Source: Lepus europaeus (taxonomy: Eukaryota; Chordata; Mammalia; Lagomorpha; Leporidae). From it: a stretch of 64,000 nt of DNA. A model generated the notes under the pieces. The model searched no databases. It was not told the DNA's origin and worked only from the letters and a program-made list of their open reading frames with translations. Made by a program: the position numbers and the translations under genes. The stretch covers positions 78,086,253 through 78,150,252 of the forward strand of contig NC_084836.1 in NCBI RefSeq assembly GCF_033115175.1, in the 5' to 3' direction. Shown piece after piece: positions 33,670 to 46,100 of the stretch (positions within the stretch are counted from its first letter, which is position 1; each line of letters begins with the position of its first letter).

Positions 33670-34235
33670 TTTTTTCATGAAATTTGTATTCATTCACTTA
33701 TTTCAGAGGCGGGTTTCCCATTTGCAGGTTCACTCCCCAAATGACTGCAATGGCGGTGGAGGGAGCCAGAAACGCCATCCAAGGTGCCCAGCTGGGTGGC
33801 ACTGACCCAACTGTTAGCTGCCTCCCAGGATGAGCATTAGCAGGAAGTTGAAATCAGGAGCAGAGCTGAGGCTGGCATTGTGGTACAGCTGGTTAAGCAC
33901 CACCTATGACGCCAACATCCCACGTGGGTGTAGGTTCACCAGGCCTTTGTGGCCATCTGGGGAGTGAACCAGGGGGCCTGTATTGTGGCATAGTGGGTAA
34001 AGCCTCTGCCTGCAGTGCCAGCATCCCATATGGGCTCTGGCCTGTGAGTGAACCAACAGGTGGATGGTAGCTCTCTCTCTCTCCCTCTGTGTGTGTGTGT
34101 GTCCCTCTCTCTCTCTGTACCCCTGCCTTTCAAATAAATAAGTCTTTAAAAAAAAAGAAGAGGCAGAGCTGAGACCTGAACCTAGGCACTCCAACATAGG
34201 ACGAAGGCGCCCTTAACTGCTGTGCCAAACCCTCC
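33670..34235 (-). repeat. C-repeat SINE split by internal SINE pair
   Basis: Outer reverse copy (33670-33870 and 34163-34235). The break carries GCAGAGCTGAG on both sides (33860-33870 and 34163-34173). Confidence 0.85.
33871..34162 (+). repeat. two internally deleted C-repeat SINEs in tandem
   Basis: GCTGGCATTGTGGTACAGCT begins a copy lacking its middle; at 33967 a second head (GGGGCCTGTATTGTGGCATA) follows, also lacking its middle, then (TC)n, AAATAAATAAGTC and the A-tail. Confidence 0.82.
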
Positions 34236-34671
34236 TCCTTTCCTACCCCCCGTTGGCTGTATTTTCAATACCGGTTCCTACAATACAGAATGCACTGTGA
34301 CCACTGATTATTGCCCACACTGCACCTCATCTAAACGCCCTGCAAAAGTGTAGGCAGGGACAGGAAAACGCAGGCTTTTCAGGATATATCTGAGTATGTC
34401 CGGGAGAGCCACATTTGATGCGACTCAATTATGCCACAAAATTCAATGCACTTAATTAACTACCGGCTATCAACAATTAATGATGGAGGCTTATAACAGC
34501 CTAGAAAACATACGTTGCATAAAGAAACAAAAAATACTCGCAGCAGCATCCACCGTAATAATACCTACGTATTTGCGAGCTTGATGGATAAAGATTAGAG
34601 AGAAGCACACACCTATTAAAATGAAAACAGTCTCACTAGATGCGAGATCTGCAGGTGCATTTTTTTCTTTT
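34236..34671. other. unassigned AT-rich sequence
   Basis: No repeat or exon recognised. Confidence 0.4.
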
Positions 34672-35003
34672 TTTAAGATTTATTTATTTATTTGAAAGTC
34701 AGAATTACACAGAGAGAGGAGAGGCCGAGAGCAAGAGAGAGAGGTCTTCCCTCCACTGGTTCACTCCCCAATTGGCCACAATGGCCAGAGCTGAGCTGAT
34801 CTAAAGCCAGGAGTCAGGAGCTTCTTCCAGGTTTCCTATGTGGATGCAGGGGCAGAAGGACTTGGGCCATCTTCTACTGCTTTCCCAGGCCATAGCAGAG
34901 AGCTGGATCGGAAGTGGAGCAGCCGGGACTCGAACCTGCGCCCATATGGGATGCCAGCACTGCAGGCGGCGGCTTTACCCGCTTATGCCACAGCGCTGGC
35001 CCT
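34672..35003 (-). repeat. C-repeat SINE, minus strand
   Basis: TTTTTTTAAGATTTATTTAT to TATGCCACAGCGCTGGCCC, with similar GGTGCATTTTTT / GGTGCATATTTT flanks. Confidence 0.92.
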
Positions 35004-35243
35004 GGGTGCATATTTTTTTTTTCTAAAATTTATTTTAATGTAACATTAAACAATAATGTGAAACCAAAAGGTATGCGGGAAACAGACCACTCGCCACATT
35101 TCCCTCTCAGCAGCTCTCAGAAAAGTCACTTTGAGGAGACCTACATTAATCATAGATGAGAAAGGGCTGAAAATATCTCCCGTAAATTAAAGCGGTCACC
35201 TTGGCTTCATGTCTCCTTGCCATAATTGAAAGCATCAAGTTAT

Positions 35244-35562
35244 GGGGCCGGCACTGTGGCGTAGCGGGTTAAGCTGCTGTCTACAGTGCTGGCATCCCAT
35301 ATGGGCGTCGGTTCGAGACTCGGCTTCTCCGCTTCTGATCCAGCTCTCTGCTGTGGCCTGGGAAAGCAGTAGAAGATGGCCCAAGTCCTTAGGCTCCTAT
35401 ACCCGTGGGAGACCCAGAGGAAGCTCCTGGCTCCTGGCTTCGGATCCGTGCAGTTCCTCTGTTGCGGCCATCTGGGGAGTGAACCAGCAGATGGAAGACC
35501 TCTCTCTTTCTCTCTGCCTCTCCTCTCTCTGTGTAACTCTGACTGTCAAATAATCTTTAAAA
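35244..35562 (+). repeat. C-repeat SINE
   Basis: GGGGCCGGCACTGTGGCGTA to CTGTCAAATAATCTTTAAAA, flanked by AAGCATCAAGTTAT and AAGCACCAAGTTAA. Confidence 0.93.
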
Positions 35563-36026
35563 AAGCACCAAGTTAATTTCAAAACATGTTGGAAGGTAAC
35601 ATTAATAAGAAACACGAATAAAATATACTTTCTTAGAAGCATTTGCTGTGTGCTATATTTATTTTTAATTTTATGTATATTTAATATTTACATTTTAATA
35701 TTTGTAATATTATAAATATAGATATAATCTTACCTCTTATTTCTGGGTCTAGATTTTTTTTAGAATTACGTCTTAAGGGAGTATTAAATAATAGCGACAA
35801 GGCTGCATTCGAGAATCTTTGTACCAATTCTGACTTGGTGTGTAATGCTCCCCCCTATACACATGGGAACTAGGTTTCAAAGTCTTTAAAAATTTAAGAA
35901 GAAATACTTACCTCATTATTCCTCTAAAATTTGTCATACAAATATTCCTGAGATTTTCAAGAAGAAAATGCAAAGAGCCCTTGTAAATAGAACACTTGAA
36001 TTCTGTCCTTAAAGTTGCATTACTAG
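35563..36026. other. AT-rich unassigned sequence
   Basis: TTTAATATTTACATTTTAAT-type tract at 35650-35730; nothing else recognised. Confidence 0.4.
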
Positions 36027-36027
36027 G

Positions 36028-36358
36028 AACCAGCCGTTGTGTAGAATGGGTTAAGCCTCAGCCTGCAGCACCAGCATCACATATGGGCGCTGGTTCGAGT
36101 CCCAGCTCCTCTACTTCTGATCCAGCTCCCCGCTAATGCACCTGGGAAAGCCGCAGAAGAAATGGCCTGAGTACTTGGGCCCCTGCCATGTGGGAGACCT
36201 AGATGGAGTTCCGGGCTCCTGGCTTTGGCCTGGCTCAGCCCCGGCTATTGTGGCCATTTGGGGAGCGAACCAGCGAATGGAAGACCTCTCTCCCAGTCTC
36301 TCCCTCTCTCTATCTGTAACTCTGCCTTTCAAATAGGTAAATAAATCTTTTAAAAATA
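36028..36358 (+). repeat. old C-repeat SINE
   Basis: AGGAACCAGCCGTTGTGTAG head, GGTTCGAGTCCCAGC B box, TTTCAAATAGGTAAATAAAT tail. Confidence 0.88.
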
Positions 36359-37149
36359 AGAGCTACATTACCATATACTCACACGTGGAGGACATTTATT
36401 TTACTATGTGTTAAGATTTTGCATGAAGAACCTTCTGGAATGGAATCCTTTGTTCCAGTCATCTAAAGCCCTGCACATTGCTCTAGAAAGTGGCTCAGCC
36501 CTGTCTGGGGGTCTCTGAGCTACTCATGCCGACAGAGGCAGAACCCAGGCTGAGAGGTCCCAGGAGGAGGCAGGTCCCTGGGGCTGCAGGCTTGCTCCTC
36601 GGCCTAGGGTATCCAACTTCACAAGCCGGTGAGGGGCCAGGCTGGGCATTGAGTCCTTCTAACTAACTGCGGTCATTTTCAACACTCACAAATGTTTTGT
36701 TCCCACCCAGGAGCTGGCATCTTATTCTCCTCCCTTTGAAGATGAGTGAGGCTTAGAAGGCGCTTCAGGGAAGCAAGAGGGAGGTTTTAGAACTTTCGAG
36801 GCAGGATTATAAATGGTGAACCCACTGTGCGTGGTGCTCCTGCCACTCTCGGAACCAGTGCAGGTGGCCACACCTTTTAATCCCCAGGGGTGGATTTTTG
36901 ACCCAGCCTCTCTCAGAGCTGAATGCTCTCAATGACCCTGTGGTGTGCATGGCCTCTAGTGCTGGGTGGGTGGACACTTCCCCTCTCAGTCCAGTCTCCT
37001 GGGTGTTGCTTTAGCAGGCGTGACCATATGGGCACCTCCATCCCATCCCCGTGAGAAGCCAGCAGTTCATCTGATTCTGCCTCAATTAGGGTGTGGCTCC
37101 TCCTCCCCATCTCAAAATTGCCTGAAGCCTTTCTCTCTCTCTCTCTCTC
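36359..37149. other. unassigned intergenic DNA
   Basis: A MIR-like piece may lie at 36690-36790 (GAAGATGAGTGAGGCTTAGA). No exon recognised. Confidence 0.35.
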
Positions 37150-37465
37150 TTTTTTTTTTTTTTAAGATTTTATTTATTTATTTGAGAAGCAGAGTTACAG
37201 ACAGAGAGAGGGACAGAGAGAAAGATCTTCCACCCGCTGGTTCACTCCTCAAATGGCCACAACGGCTGGAGCTGGGTCGATCTGAAGCCAGGAGCCAGGA
37301 GCATCTTCCGGGTCTCCCACGTGGGTGCAGGGGCCCAAGGACTTGGGCCATCTTCTACTGCTTTCCCAGGCCAGGGAGCTGGATAGGAAGTGGAGCAGCC
37401 GGGACTCGAACCGGCACCCATATCGGATGCCAGCACTGCAGGCAGAGGCTTAGCCTACTTCATCA
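37150..37465 (-). repeat. C-repeat SINE, minus strand
   Basis: TTTTTTTTTTTTAAGATTTT to CTACTTCATCACATCCC, body intact. Confidence 0.9.
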
Positions 37466-37533
37466 CATCCCTTCCTGCTTTTCTTACAAGTGCACAGAGC
37501 TGCTGAAAGGTGAGGTGTGCATGAGCCAGTTTT

Positions 37534-37881
37534 TTTTTTTTTCCTTTTTTTATTTATTTTTTTTTTGACAGGCAGAGTGGATAGTGAGAGAGACAGAGAG
37601 AAAGGTCTTCCTTTTTGCCGTTGGTTCACCCTCCAATGGCCGCTGAGGTTGGCGCACCGCGCTGATCTGAAGCCAGGAGCCAGGTGCTTCCTCCTGGTCT
37701 CCCATGCGGGTGCAGGGCCCAAGGACTTGGGCCATCCTCCACTGCCTTCCCGGGCCATAGCAGAGAGCTGGCCTGGAAGAGGGGCAACCGGGATAGAATC
37801 TGGCGCCCCAACCAGGACTAAAACCCGGTGTGCCGGCGCCGCAAGGCGGAGGATTATCCTATTAAGCCATGGCACTGGCCT
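37534..37881 (-). repeat. C-repeat SINE (GGCGCC subtype), young
   Basis: Perfect 14-bp duplication CATGAGCCAGTTTT at 37520-37533 and 37882-37895. Confidence 0.93.
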
Positions 37882-38403
37882 CATGAGCCAGTTTTGTTCA
37901 CTAGGACTTAGGCAACGATGGAAATGTTCCACATCTGTGCATCCTAATATGACAGCTGCATATGGCTATGGAGTACCTGAAATGTAGCTAATGCGACTGA
38001 GAAATGGAATCTCAGATTTTATTTAACTTAAATGTAAATGGCCACGTGTGGCAAGTGGCCCCATCCTGGATGGCGCAAGTACAGGTGGTGGATCCGAGAC
38101 AGCTAGTACTGGAAGTGCATCCAGTCCTCCCCAGGCCCATGCCAAGGCTGGCTTCCCTGCCCATTTCCCTGCTGCTTTGATACCGTATCTGTCCCTCGTG
38201 TCACAGTCCTCATTTGCGAGGTCTACCTGTCCTCCTTCCCCTCACCCAGCCCCGGGGAGCAGAAAACACCTGCCCTATACAGCACTTAAGATTTGAAGCT
38301 TTTCTCCCACTTTGGGGTGAACCAGGGGGAGGACACACAAGTTTCCCACACGAAAGAAGAGACTGAAGGAAAGACCTAGAAGCAACTGAGAAGGTCACCA
38401 TCT

Positions 38404-38742
38404 GGGGCCAGCACTGTGGCGCAGCAGGTTAATGCCCTGGCCTGCAGTGCCGGCATCTCATATGGGCGCTGGTTCAAGGTCTGGCTGCTCCACTTCCAAT
38501 CCAGCTCTCTGCTATGGTCTGGGAAAGCAGTAGAAGATGGCCCAAGTCCTTGGGCCCCTGCACCCACATGAGAGACCTGGAAGAAGCTCCTGGCTCCTGG
38601 CTTTGGATCAGCACAGCTCCGGCCGTTGTGGTCAATTGGGGAGTGAACCATCGGATGGAAGAAGACCTCTCTCTCTTTCTGGCTCTCCTCTCTCTGTGTA
38701 ACTCTAACTTTCAAATAAAAATAAATAATTTAAAAAAAAGAT
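38404..38742 (+). repeat. C-repeat SINE
   Basis: GGGGCCAGCACTGTGGCGCA to CTTTCAAATAAAAATAAATA. Confidence 0.93.
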
Positions 38743-38759
38743 GACTAAAGAAAAATTGT

Positions 38760-39789
38760 GTTAAAAAAAAAAAAGGAATGCCACCACTGACATTCCATTG
38801 CGGGTTCTAGCTTAGAGGAAGTGGTCCATTCCAGCTGTCTGCACATCTGGGAACCTAGAACTGTTGTGTGCTTCAGAAAAGATGTACTTCAGAAATAAAG
38901 AACAAATAGAGCTCTTTTACAGAAGTGCAGGCTCTCGCCCCTGTTTCCAGGAGATATTGATACCAAAAATCCAATAGCCCACAGGTCATCAATTCTTTCC
39001 CTTAGCATCTGCATTGAGCCAGGGGCTTGGAATGGTTTGAATCAACACCTTGATGCACTGAGGTGCTGTGAGCTGGCTCCACTCGCCGCTCTGCTATTCC
39101 AGCCTGCATTTTGCTCACAACTGTCACAAGTTCTTCTTTGGCACGCTCTATTTGCTTCATCACCTCCTGCTTTAGCATTGCCAAGCATAACCGGTCTAGA
39201 CATTGTATTAGAAAACAGCTCCCTCTGGGACAAGCCTGGAAGGCGCTGGCACACGACCGCATCCGTCTATGGATGCTTCTTTGCGGAGGTTATACATCCT
39301 CCTGGCCGGCCGGGATTTTGTCCCAGAAGCCGGGACGGACAAGCTGGCCCCATGGCTGACATTCATAGACTACAACTGATCCAGAAAGTAGACTGTGCAC
39401 ATACTGCGCATTTGCAAGCTCATTTATAACCCAGGAAGAAAGGGCCAAGAAAGTGGCTCGCAGTTTGCAGTTTGGGGAGACAAAAATAACTGAATGTATG
39501 CAGAGAGGACATTCCTGAAAACCCTGCCCTTAGAGACAGAAACGGCTCTTTGGGTCGGCTGCTCCTTCCTTGGTGGGCGGGTTGGGGTCGCCACGTGTTG
39601 CTGGGATCGCTTTCTGGGGCTACATCAAGCTCCCCACTGCAGAATTTGCCAGGTGGACAGCTCCAGCGCCTTATTCCCTGTGCCTTCGTCCACCCCATTG
39701 CCTTGGTAGTCGTTGTTGAACGTATTTTCCGTAATTCTTCAATGGAAGCCACCCGGCTAGTCCCCTCGACCTGAGGGTCACCCCTCCTG
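38760..39789. other. distal NAPB upstream region
   Basis: Unique DNA. A minus-strand frame (39002-39262) contains EVMKQIERAKEELVTVVSKM, which looks protein-like and helical but which I cannot place. Another minus frame opens at 39752 (MASIEELRKIRSTTTT) pointing away from NAPB. Neither has supporting signals. CACGTG at 39592-39597 and a GC box at 39573-39580. Confidence 0.35.
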
Positions 39790-39850
39790 CTCCGCAGCCC
39801 CAGGCGGCAACGTTTCTCACGCCTTGCCCCTACCGGGCCCGCCCTGAGGC

Positions 39851-39869
39851 TTTCTGGGAATTGTAGTTG
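39851..39869 (-). promoter_or_regulatory. ZNF143-type motif, minus strand
   Basis: Reads CAACTACAATTCCCAGAAA on the minus strand, matching the ACTACAATTCCC core of ZNF143/THAP11 sites. Overlaps a CRE-like TGACGTCG at 39868-39875. Confidence 0.65.
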
Positions 39870-39915
39870 ACGTCGCGCTCATCGCCCCCTCCCCGGCCTC
39901 TTCGGCGGGCCACGG

Positions 39916-39933
39916 ACTACAAGTCCCGAAAGG
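39916..39933 (+). promoter_or_regulatory. ZNF143-type motif, plus strand
   Basis: ACTACAAGTCCCGAAAGG, a second copy of the core facing the opposite way, about 110-130 bp before the NAPB start codon. Confidence 0.65.
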
Positions 39934-40045
39934 TCCCGCGCGCGCCGCGCCTGCGCGTCCCCACGCGAGGGAAGACGGAGCTTCCCTGGTGCGTCGTAGG
40001 CTCGGCGGCGGCGGCGGCGGTAGCGGCGGCCGTGGCGCGGCAGAC

Positions 40046-40143
40046 ATGGACAACGCGGGGAAGGAGCGAGAGGCGGTGCAGCTGATGGCGGAGGCCGAGA
40101 AGCGAGTCAAGGCCTCCCACTCCTTCCTCCGAGGGCTGTTTGG
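40046..40143 (+). CDS. NAPB: NAPB exon 1 (coding part)
   Basis: ATG at 40046 (G at -3, G at +4) to TTTGG, donor GTGAGC. Encodes [20 protein letters not shown] and SHSFLRGLF. Confidence 0.96.
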
Positions 40144-43100
40144 GTGAGCGCCCGACCTCGCGTGTCCTGAGTTGGGGTGTGTGTGTTGGGGGGGTGTCTC
40201 CTTACCAGGCCCCCTCCGTCTCTGGTTGTTCCCCTAGAGTCCCCCCACAGAGCTCTTGGGCCTCCCGAAACACGCTTGGAGTCCTCCAGAGAGGCTGTAG
40301 GGCCCCCAGCGCCCCTCCTCTGGATCCCCCAGGACGCCCTCTCCAGAGCCCCCTGCCTTGGGCCCACAGCGCCTCCCTGGACTCCTCAGATGGCCCCTGG
40401 ACCCTCGGCGCCCGCACGCCCTCCAGCGAGCCTGTAGGGCCCCCCCAGACCCTCACTCTGGATCCCGCCCCCTCCCTAGAGCCCCCTCTCCACGACCCCT
40501 GGACTCCCGCTCGCCCCCCAGAGCCCGCAGCACACCCCTCTGAAATCTCCAGACCGCTCCCGGGAGGGCGAGCCCGCGTGGCCCCGGACTCCCAGGGGGA
40601 GTGGGGTGGGAGTGTGGGGTGGGGGGCGCGCCTGTCCGGGAACCCCGGCCCGGGCCTGGGGTCGGGAGCGTCCCCCGGGCCGGCGTGCGCGCCCAGCAGA
40701 CATTTAGCCCGTACTCTTTGGGTAAGGAAATGCATCATAGTATTTTTCTTTCGCCAGAGATTGATTTAAAGCCGGTGTCTTTTGGGAACCCCGATAATAG
40801 CCTGTCATTCTAACAGGCTCTCCTGGGGCAGGTGTTTGGATTCGGATCTCTCAGAAGCAGAGCCAGCGCTCGGACAGCCTGGGAGGAATCCTGGGGCTGT
40901 TGATTACGCGAATGATTCAGCTGTTTAGGATGGGAGAGAGAGGCAGAGATGCCGGGTGGGGTGTGCGCTTTTGTTTTGTTTTGTTTTGTTTTTCCTTTTG
41001 AAAGTGGAAAAGCCGCAGCTGCCCCCAAGAGCAGGCCCCTGCAACCTTGCGTTGTTGGGCGTGGTTTTCTGTAGACATGCAGCTAAAACACGTATTTCAG
41101 AAAACACAGGTCAGGAGCTCGTGGCTGGTGTTGCCAGCCTCCTGCTTTGGCTCTAAGTTGTTTTACCACTGTTGATGCATCTCCAGGATGCGCCTAAGGG
41201 CTGCTCCGGGCAGTGATAACATCTGTCATTGCACCTGGTGCCGGGTGAGTGATCTGAATGTCCCCACTGCATGTTTCCCAGGGAGACTGTCATGGAGCAG
41301 AGGAAACAGGGTGGCAGCCCCTGACACCTGCCTCTGGGACCCAGGCATTTTCTTGTTTTTAGGGAGCTAGGCCCAATCTTGATCCAGTAATCCTAAAAGG
41401 ATTTTTGAAGAACCTCTTTTTTAAGGTCTGACAGGCCATACAAGACTTTCTCTCTCTTAAGATTTACTTAATAATTTGAAAGGCAGAGTAATAGATCTTC
41501 TGTCTACTGGTTCACACCCCAGATAACCAGGCTGAATCCAGGAACTCCATCCAGGTCTCCTGTGTGGGTGGCAGGGTCCCGAGGGCTTGGACCATCTTTG
41601 CTGCCTTCCCAGGCCATTAGCAGGGAGCTGGATTGGAAGCACAGCCCAGATGGCTGGCACTCCAATAGGGGATGCCAGGGCCATAGGCAGTAGCTTAACC
41701 CACTGAACCACAGTGCCAGCTGAAGACGACTTTGGTCTTCAGCTTTCACACGTGGTTTGGACGGAAGTCGTGCTATCCTAGGACTAACCTGGGTACTAAA
41801 CACATATATTGTCCTCGCCTTGTTCTCCATGCCTTAGTTTCCTCTGCTGTAAAGGGGCAGGAGTGGGCATTTAGATAGGCCTGTGTCCTCACCTCAGAGG
41901 ACTTGGGTCCCCGCTGTAGCTCCTGGCTCCTGCTCTCAGCTAACGCAGACTCTCCCCGGCATTAGTGATGCCTCAGGTCACTGGGCTCCTACCTCCCACA
42001 TTGAGGGATTTGTGCCCAGCTCCCAGCTTTGACTGCTGGCCCAGCTGTTGCGTGCATTTCGTAAGTGGACCAGTGAGTGAGAACTCGTTCCATCAGTCTG
42101 TCTCTTGGCCTCTCAAAAGACATTTTAAACAATATGATAGTAGAACGTCTCATAATTTGTGAGGGCTCAGTGATTTCGTTTGTGAACCAGACTGTCGATC
42201 AAAATGGCCAAGTCTGGTTTTTGTATCCAGGGAACAAAGGAGCCAGACAGATGAAGTGGCTTTTCTAGGATTTTTGGGGCCAAGGCCTTTTGGGCTGGAT
42301 CATTGGTCTTTTAATGAGATCGAATGGCTGGCAGAGCTTCTAGCCAGTTGAAGTGCCCTGTGTTACTTGCCATGAGGACTCTGACGTTTTTGGCCATACT
42401 TGGCTCCAGGGAAGCTTCACAGAAGAAGGCTCTGTGTTCTGTGGGTTTTAATATTATAGAATTGTGTATAGTTTCCCTGAGAATTACGGTGGGAAGACTG
42501 GGCCTTTGTATGAGCTTTGGATGTCTAGACCTCCTGCACCTGTTACCTTTCCAGAGTGGAAGGCAAGCTGTTCCTCACAGCCTGTCTCTTCCTTAGCTCT
42601 GTAGTCCATCTGTATTCAGACTCCTGACTCCTGAATTGACAAAGCACAAAATTAACAAGACACACGTGCCAACCTGGAACGTGCTCATTTTTAGCAGGTG
42701 ACCAGCTAGTGCTTTCAAGGGGACAGATGGCTGCTGCATGGAGATTGTGGCGCCATCCAGAGGTACTCCGCATCCTGCGGGTGTTGCACATCGCATACCT
42801 GCCCCGTGTCCTGACTGCAGGTCACAGCCCCTCTGGAGTTCACGTCTCCATCACTCAGAGCTACCCACCCTGATTTTGTGGCACTAATAAACTCAGCATG
42901 GCTCTTGTGTATTTGTGGCTTTGGTAAAATTAGATGAAAGGACGTGTGTGTATCCATGAGAGAGGGTCTGCTGTTTATTCTGCAGATGTATAGGACACAG
43001 GCCTCCTGCCTTGGCTGCACCCTAGGCAAGATATCAGTGCTGTTCCCCATGACATTCTCCCCCTGTGACCAAAGATGAAGGCAAGGCTGGTTGGAACTGC

Positions 43101-46100
43101 TGTTCCTGGTGCTCTTTCTGCTTGACCCCCGGTTAAACAGCGAGGTGTTCTTGTAGCTGTGGAACCAGGTTAAGTGGTACATTTTGGGAAGAGCCTAATG
43201 TGGTAAAAGTGCTACCAAAAGAATTGTTCCGTCATTTCATTCACTGCCATGGAGTTTTGTAGTTCATTGCAAACTCTAATGTAGAATCTTCATGAACTGC
43301 TACAGTGATCCTAAAACTGGCCTGAGATGGACAGTCGGGTGGTTTTGCATTGAGAAGGCCTCTCAATATCCTCTCAGTCTTAGTGCTAGGAGACCACAGG
43401 TTGGGGATAAACTGCACAGTGTAGATCGGAGAAAGTGGTGCCTGAGACTGACGGCGGAAGGCTGGGTGTTGAGCGTGGAGGTTAAAATGCCCTTGTCCCA
43501 CATGGGTGTGCCTGGCTTTGACTCCTGACTTCCGCTTTTGCTGCTGTAGACGCTGGCGAGCCTTGGTAATGGCTCCAGTAATTGGATCTCTGTGACCCTC
43601 CTGGGAGACCTGGATTGAGTTCCTGGCTCCCAGCCACAGCCACCTCCGTTCCAGTGAGGAAACCAGTGCATGGTAGCGCTCTGTCTTCTTGAAAATTTTT
43701 AAAAACACATGGTGCTCATTAACAGTGGAAAAAAAAAAAAAAACACAAAAACACTGGCCGTGGGAAGATGTTTCTGATGGTAAATGCTGTCTTCCCTTGC
43801 ATTTCAGCATTCTTAAATATCTTAGGAAAGAGCTATAAATCTGGCTGTGTGTACGTAATTTTTTTCCTTTTTTAAAAAAATTATTTTATTTATATGAAAG
43901 GCTTAGCAACAAGAACAGATCAATCTTCTATCCTCTGGTTGACCCCCTAAATGCTGCAGCAACTGGGTTGGATGAGGCTGAAGCCAGGAACCAGTAATTC
44001 CACCAGTTCTCCTTTATGGATGGCAGGAACCCAAGCACTTGAGCCATCTTCTGCTGTCTCCCAGGGTGTGCGTTAGCAGGAAGATGATTTGGAAGTGGAA
44101 GCAAGACTTGAACCCAGGCACAAGTCTAATGGGATGTAGGTATCCCAAGTGGCAGCTTAACCCACTACACCACAATGCCTAACCTTCAATGTAAATTTAA
44201 TGAAAGGTCCTAATGGATTATCTTCAGATATAAATCTATAATTTTTAGCTATTTGTGAAAATAGAGATTTTTTTTTCCCAATTTTTAACTATTTATTTAT
44301 TTGGAAACTAGAACATCAGAGAGGGAAATCTTCCATCTGCTTGTTCACTCTCCAAATGCCTGCAACAGCCAGGCCGGGCCAGGCCAGACCATATCCAGGA
44401 TTCAGGAGCCAGGAACTCCATCCTAGTCTCCCACATGGGTGGTAGGGGCCCAAAGCACTGCTGCCTTCCCAGGTGTATTAGCGGGAAGCTGAATTGGAAG
44501 CAGAGTAGCTGGAACTTGACCCAGAACTCTGATATGGGATGGTGGCTTCATAAGCAGTGGCTTAACCCCCTGTACCACAGTACTGACTCCCCCTTTTTTT
44601 TTTTTTTCCCCAATTTCATTTTGTTTGAAATGCAGAGAAATACAGAGTCAGAGGTCTTCCATCACTCCCCAAATGCATCCAACGGCCAGGGCTGGGCCAG
44701 GCCAAAGCCAGGAGCCTGGCACTCAATCCATGTCTCCCACATGGTGGCAGAGACCCAAGCAGTTAAGCCATTACCTGTGCCTCCGAGGGTGTGGATCGGA
44801 AGCAGAGGAGCCAGGACAGAATCCAGGCACTCTGGTATGGAATGTGGATGTCTCAAGTGACAACTGCTGCACCAGAACCCCACTCCATACGAAATTCTTA
44901 AGCACTGTAGGGTGTTGGTCATCATATTCTTCACTCAGCCTTCATTTCAACAAATACTTGAATGTGTTTTAAGTTTTGCCAGGTGTGGGGCCATGTGATA
45001 GCTTTGGTAAAGCACTTGGGGTCTTCAGTTACAGTTGATTTCAAATATAGACTATTTGAAATATAGACTTTTTTAAAAAAAGATTTATTTTCTTACTGGG
45101 GGTGGGGAGAGAACAGAGAGGAATCTTCCATCTGCTGGTTCATTCCCCAGATGGCACAACGGCCGGGGCTGGGCCTGGCCAAAGCCAGGAGCCAGGAGCT
45201 TCTCCTGAGTCTCCCATGTGGGTGCAGGGGCCCAAGCACTTGGGCCATCCTCCACTGATTTTCCCAGGCCATTAGCAAGGAACTGCATTGGTAGTAGAGC
45301 AGCCAGGGATGCCTGCATCACAGGCAGCAACTTTACCCACTACACCACAATGCCAGCCTCTAGACTATACTTTTTTTTTTTTGACAGGCAGAGTGGACAG
45401 TAGAGAGAGACAGAGAGAAAGGTCTTCCTTTTGCCGTTGGTTCACCCTCCAATGGCCGCCGCGGTAGCGCGCTGCGGCCGGCGCACCGCGCTGATCTGAT
45501 GGCAGGAGCAGGTGCTTCTCCTGGTCTCCCATGGGGTGCAGGGCCCAAGGACTTGGGCCATCCTCCACTGCACTCCCTGGCCACAGCAGAGAGCTGGCCT
45601 GGAAGAGGGGCAACCGGGACAGGATCGGTGCCCCGACCGGGACTAGAACCCGGTGTGCCGGCGCCGCAAGGCGGAGGATTAGCCTAGTGAGCCGCGGCGC
45701 CGGCCTAGACTATACTTTTTAAAAAAATCATTAATCTTGTGGCCGGTGCCATGCTCACTTGGTTAATCCTCCGCCTGCGGTGCAGGCATCCCATATAGAT
45801 GCCGGGTTCTAGTCCCGGCTGCCCCTCTTCCAGTCTAGCTCTCTCCTGTGGCCCAGGAAGGCAGTGGAGGATGGCCCAAGTGCTTGGGCCCCTGCACCCC
45901 ATAGGAGACCAGGAGGAAGCACCTGGCTCCTAGCTTTGGATCAGTGCTGTGCGCTGGCCATAGCAGCCTTTTGGGGAGTGAACCAACAGAAGGAAGACCT
46001 TTCTCTCTGTCTCTCTCTCTCTCACTGTCTAACTCTGTCTGATAAAAAAGAAAAATCATTAATCTTATATTTACTTAGGTATAGGAGATGCACATAGTTA

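Larger units (their letters stand above)
39790..40720. promoter_or_regulatory. NAPB: CpG island and NAPB promoter
   Basis: The only long CpG-dense stretch in the window. It covers the presumed NAPB start site, 5' UTR with a short CGG run (40003-40018), exon 1 and the first ~580 bp of intron 1. No TATA box, as usual for CpG-island promoters. Confidence 0.85.

Noticed and set aside
40140-40769. 209-codon frame overlapping NAPB exon 1 and intron 1
   Set aside because: Product of C-rich intron DNA with open frames on both strands; begins at the NAPB donor site.
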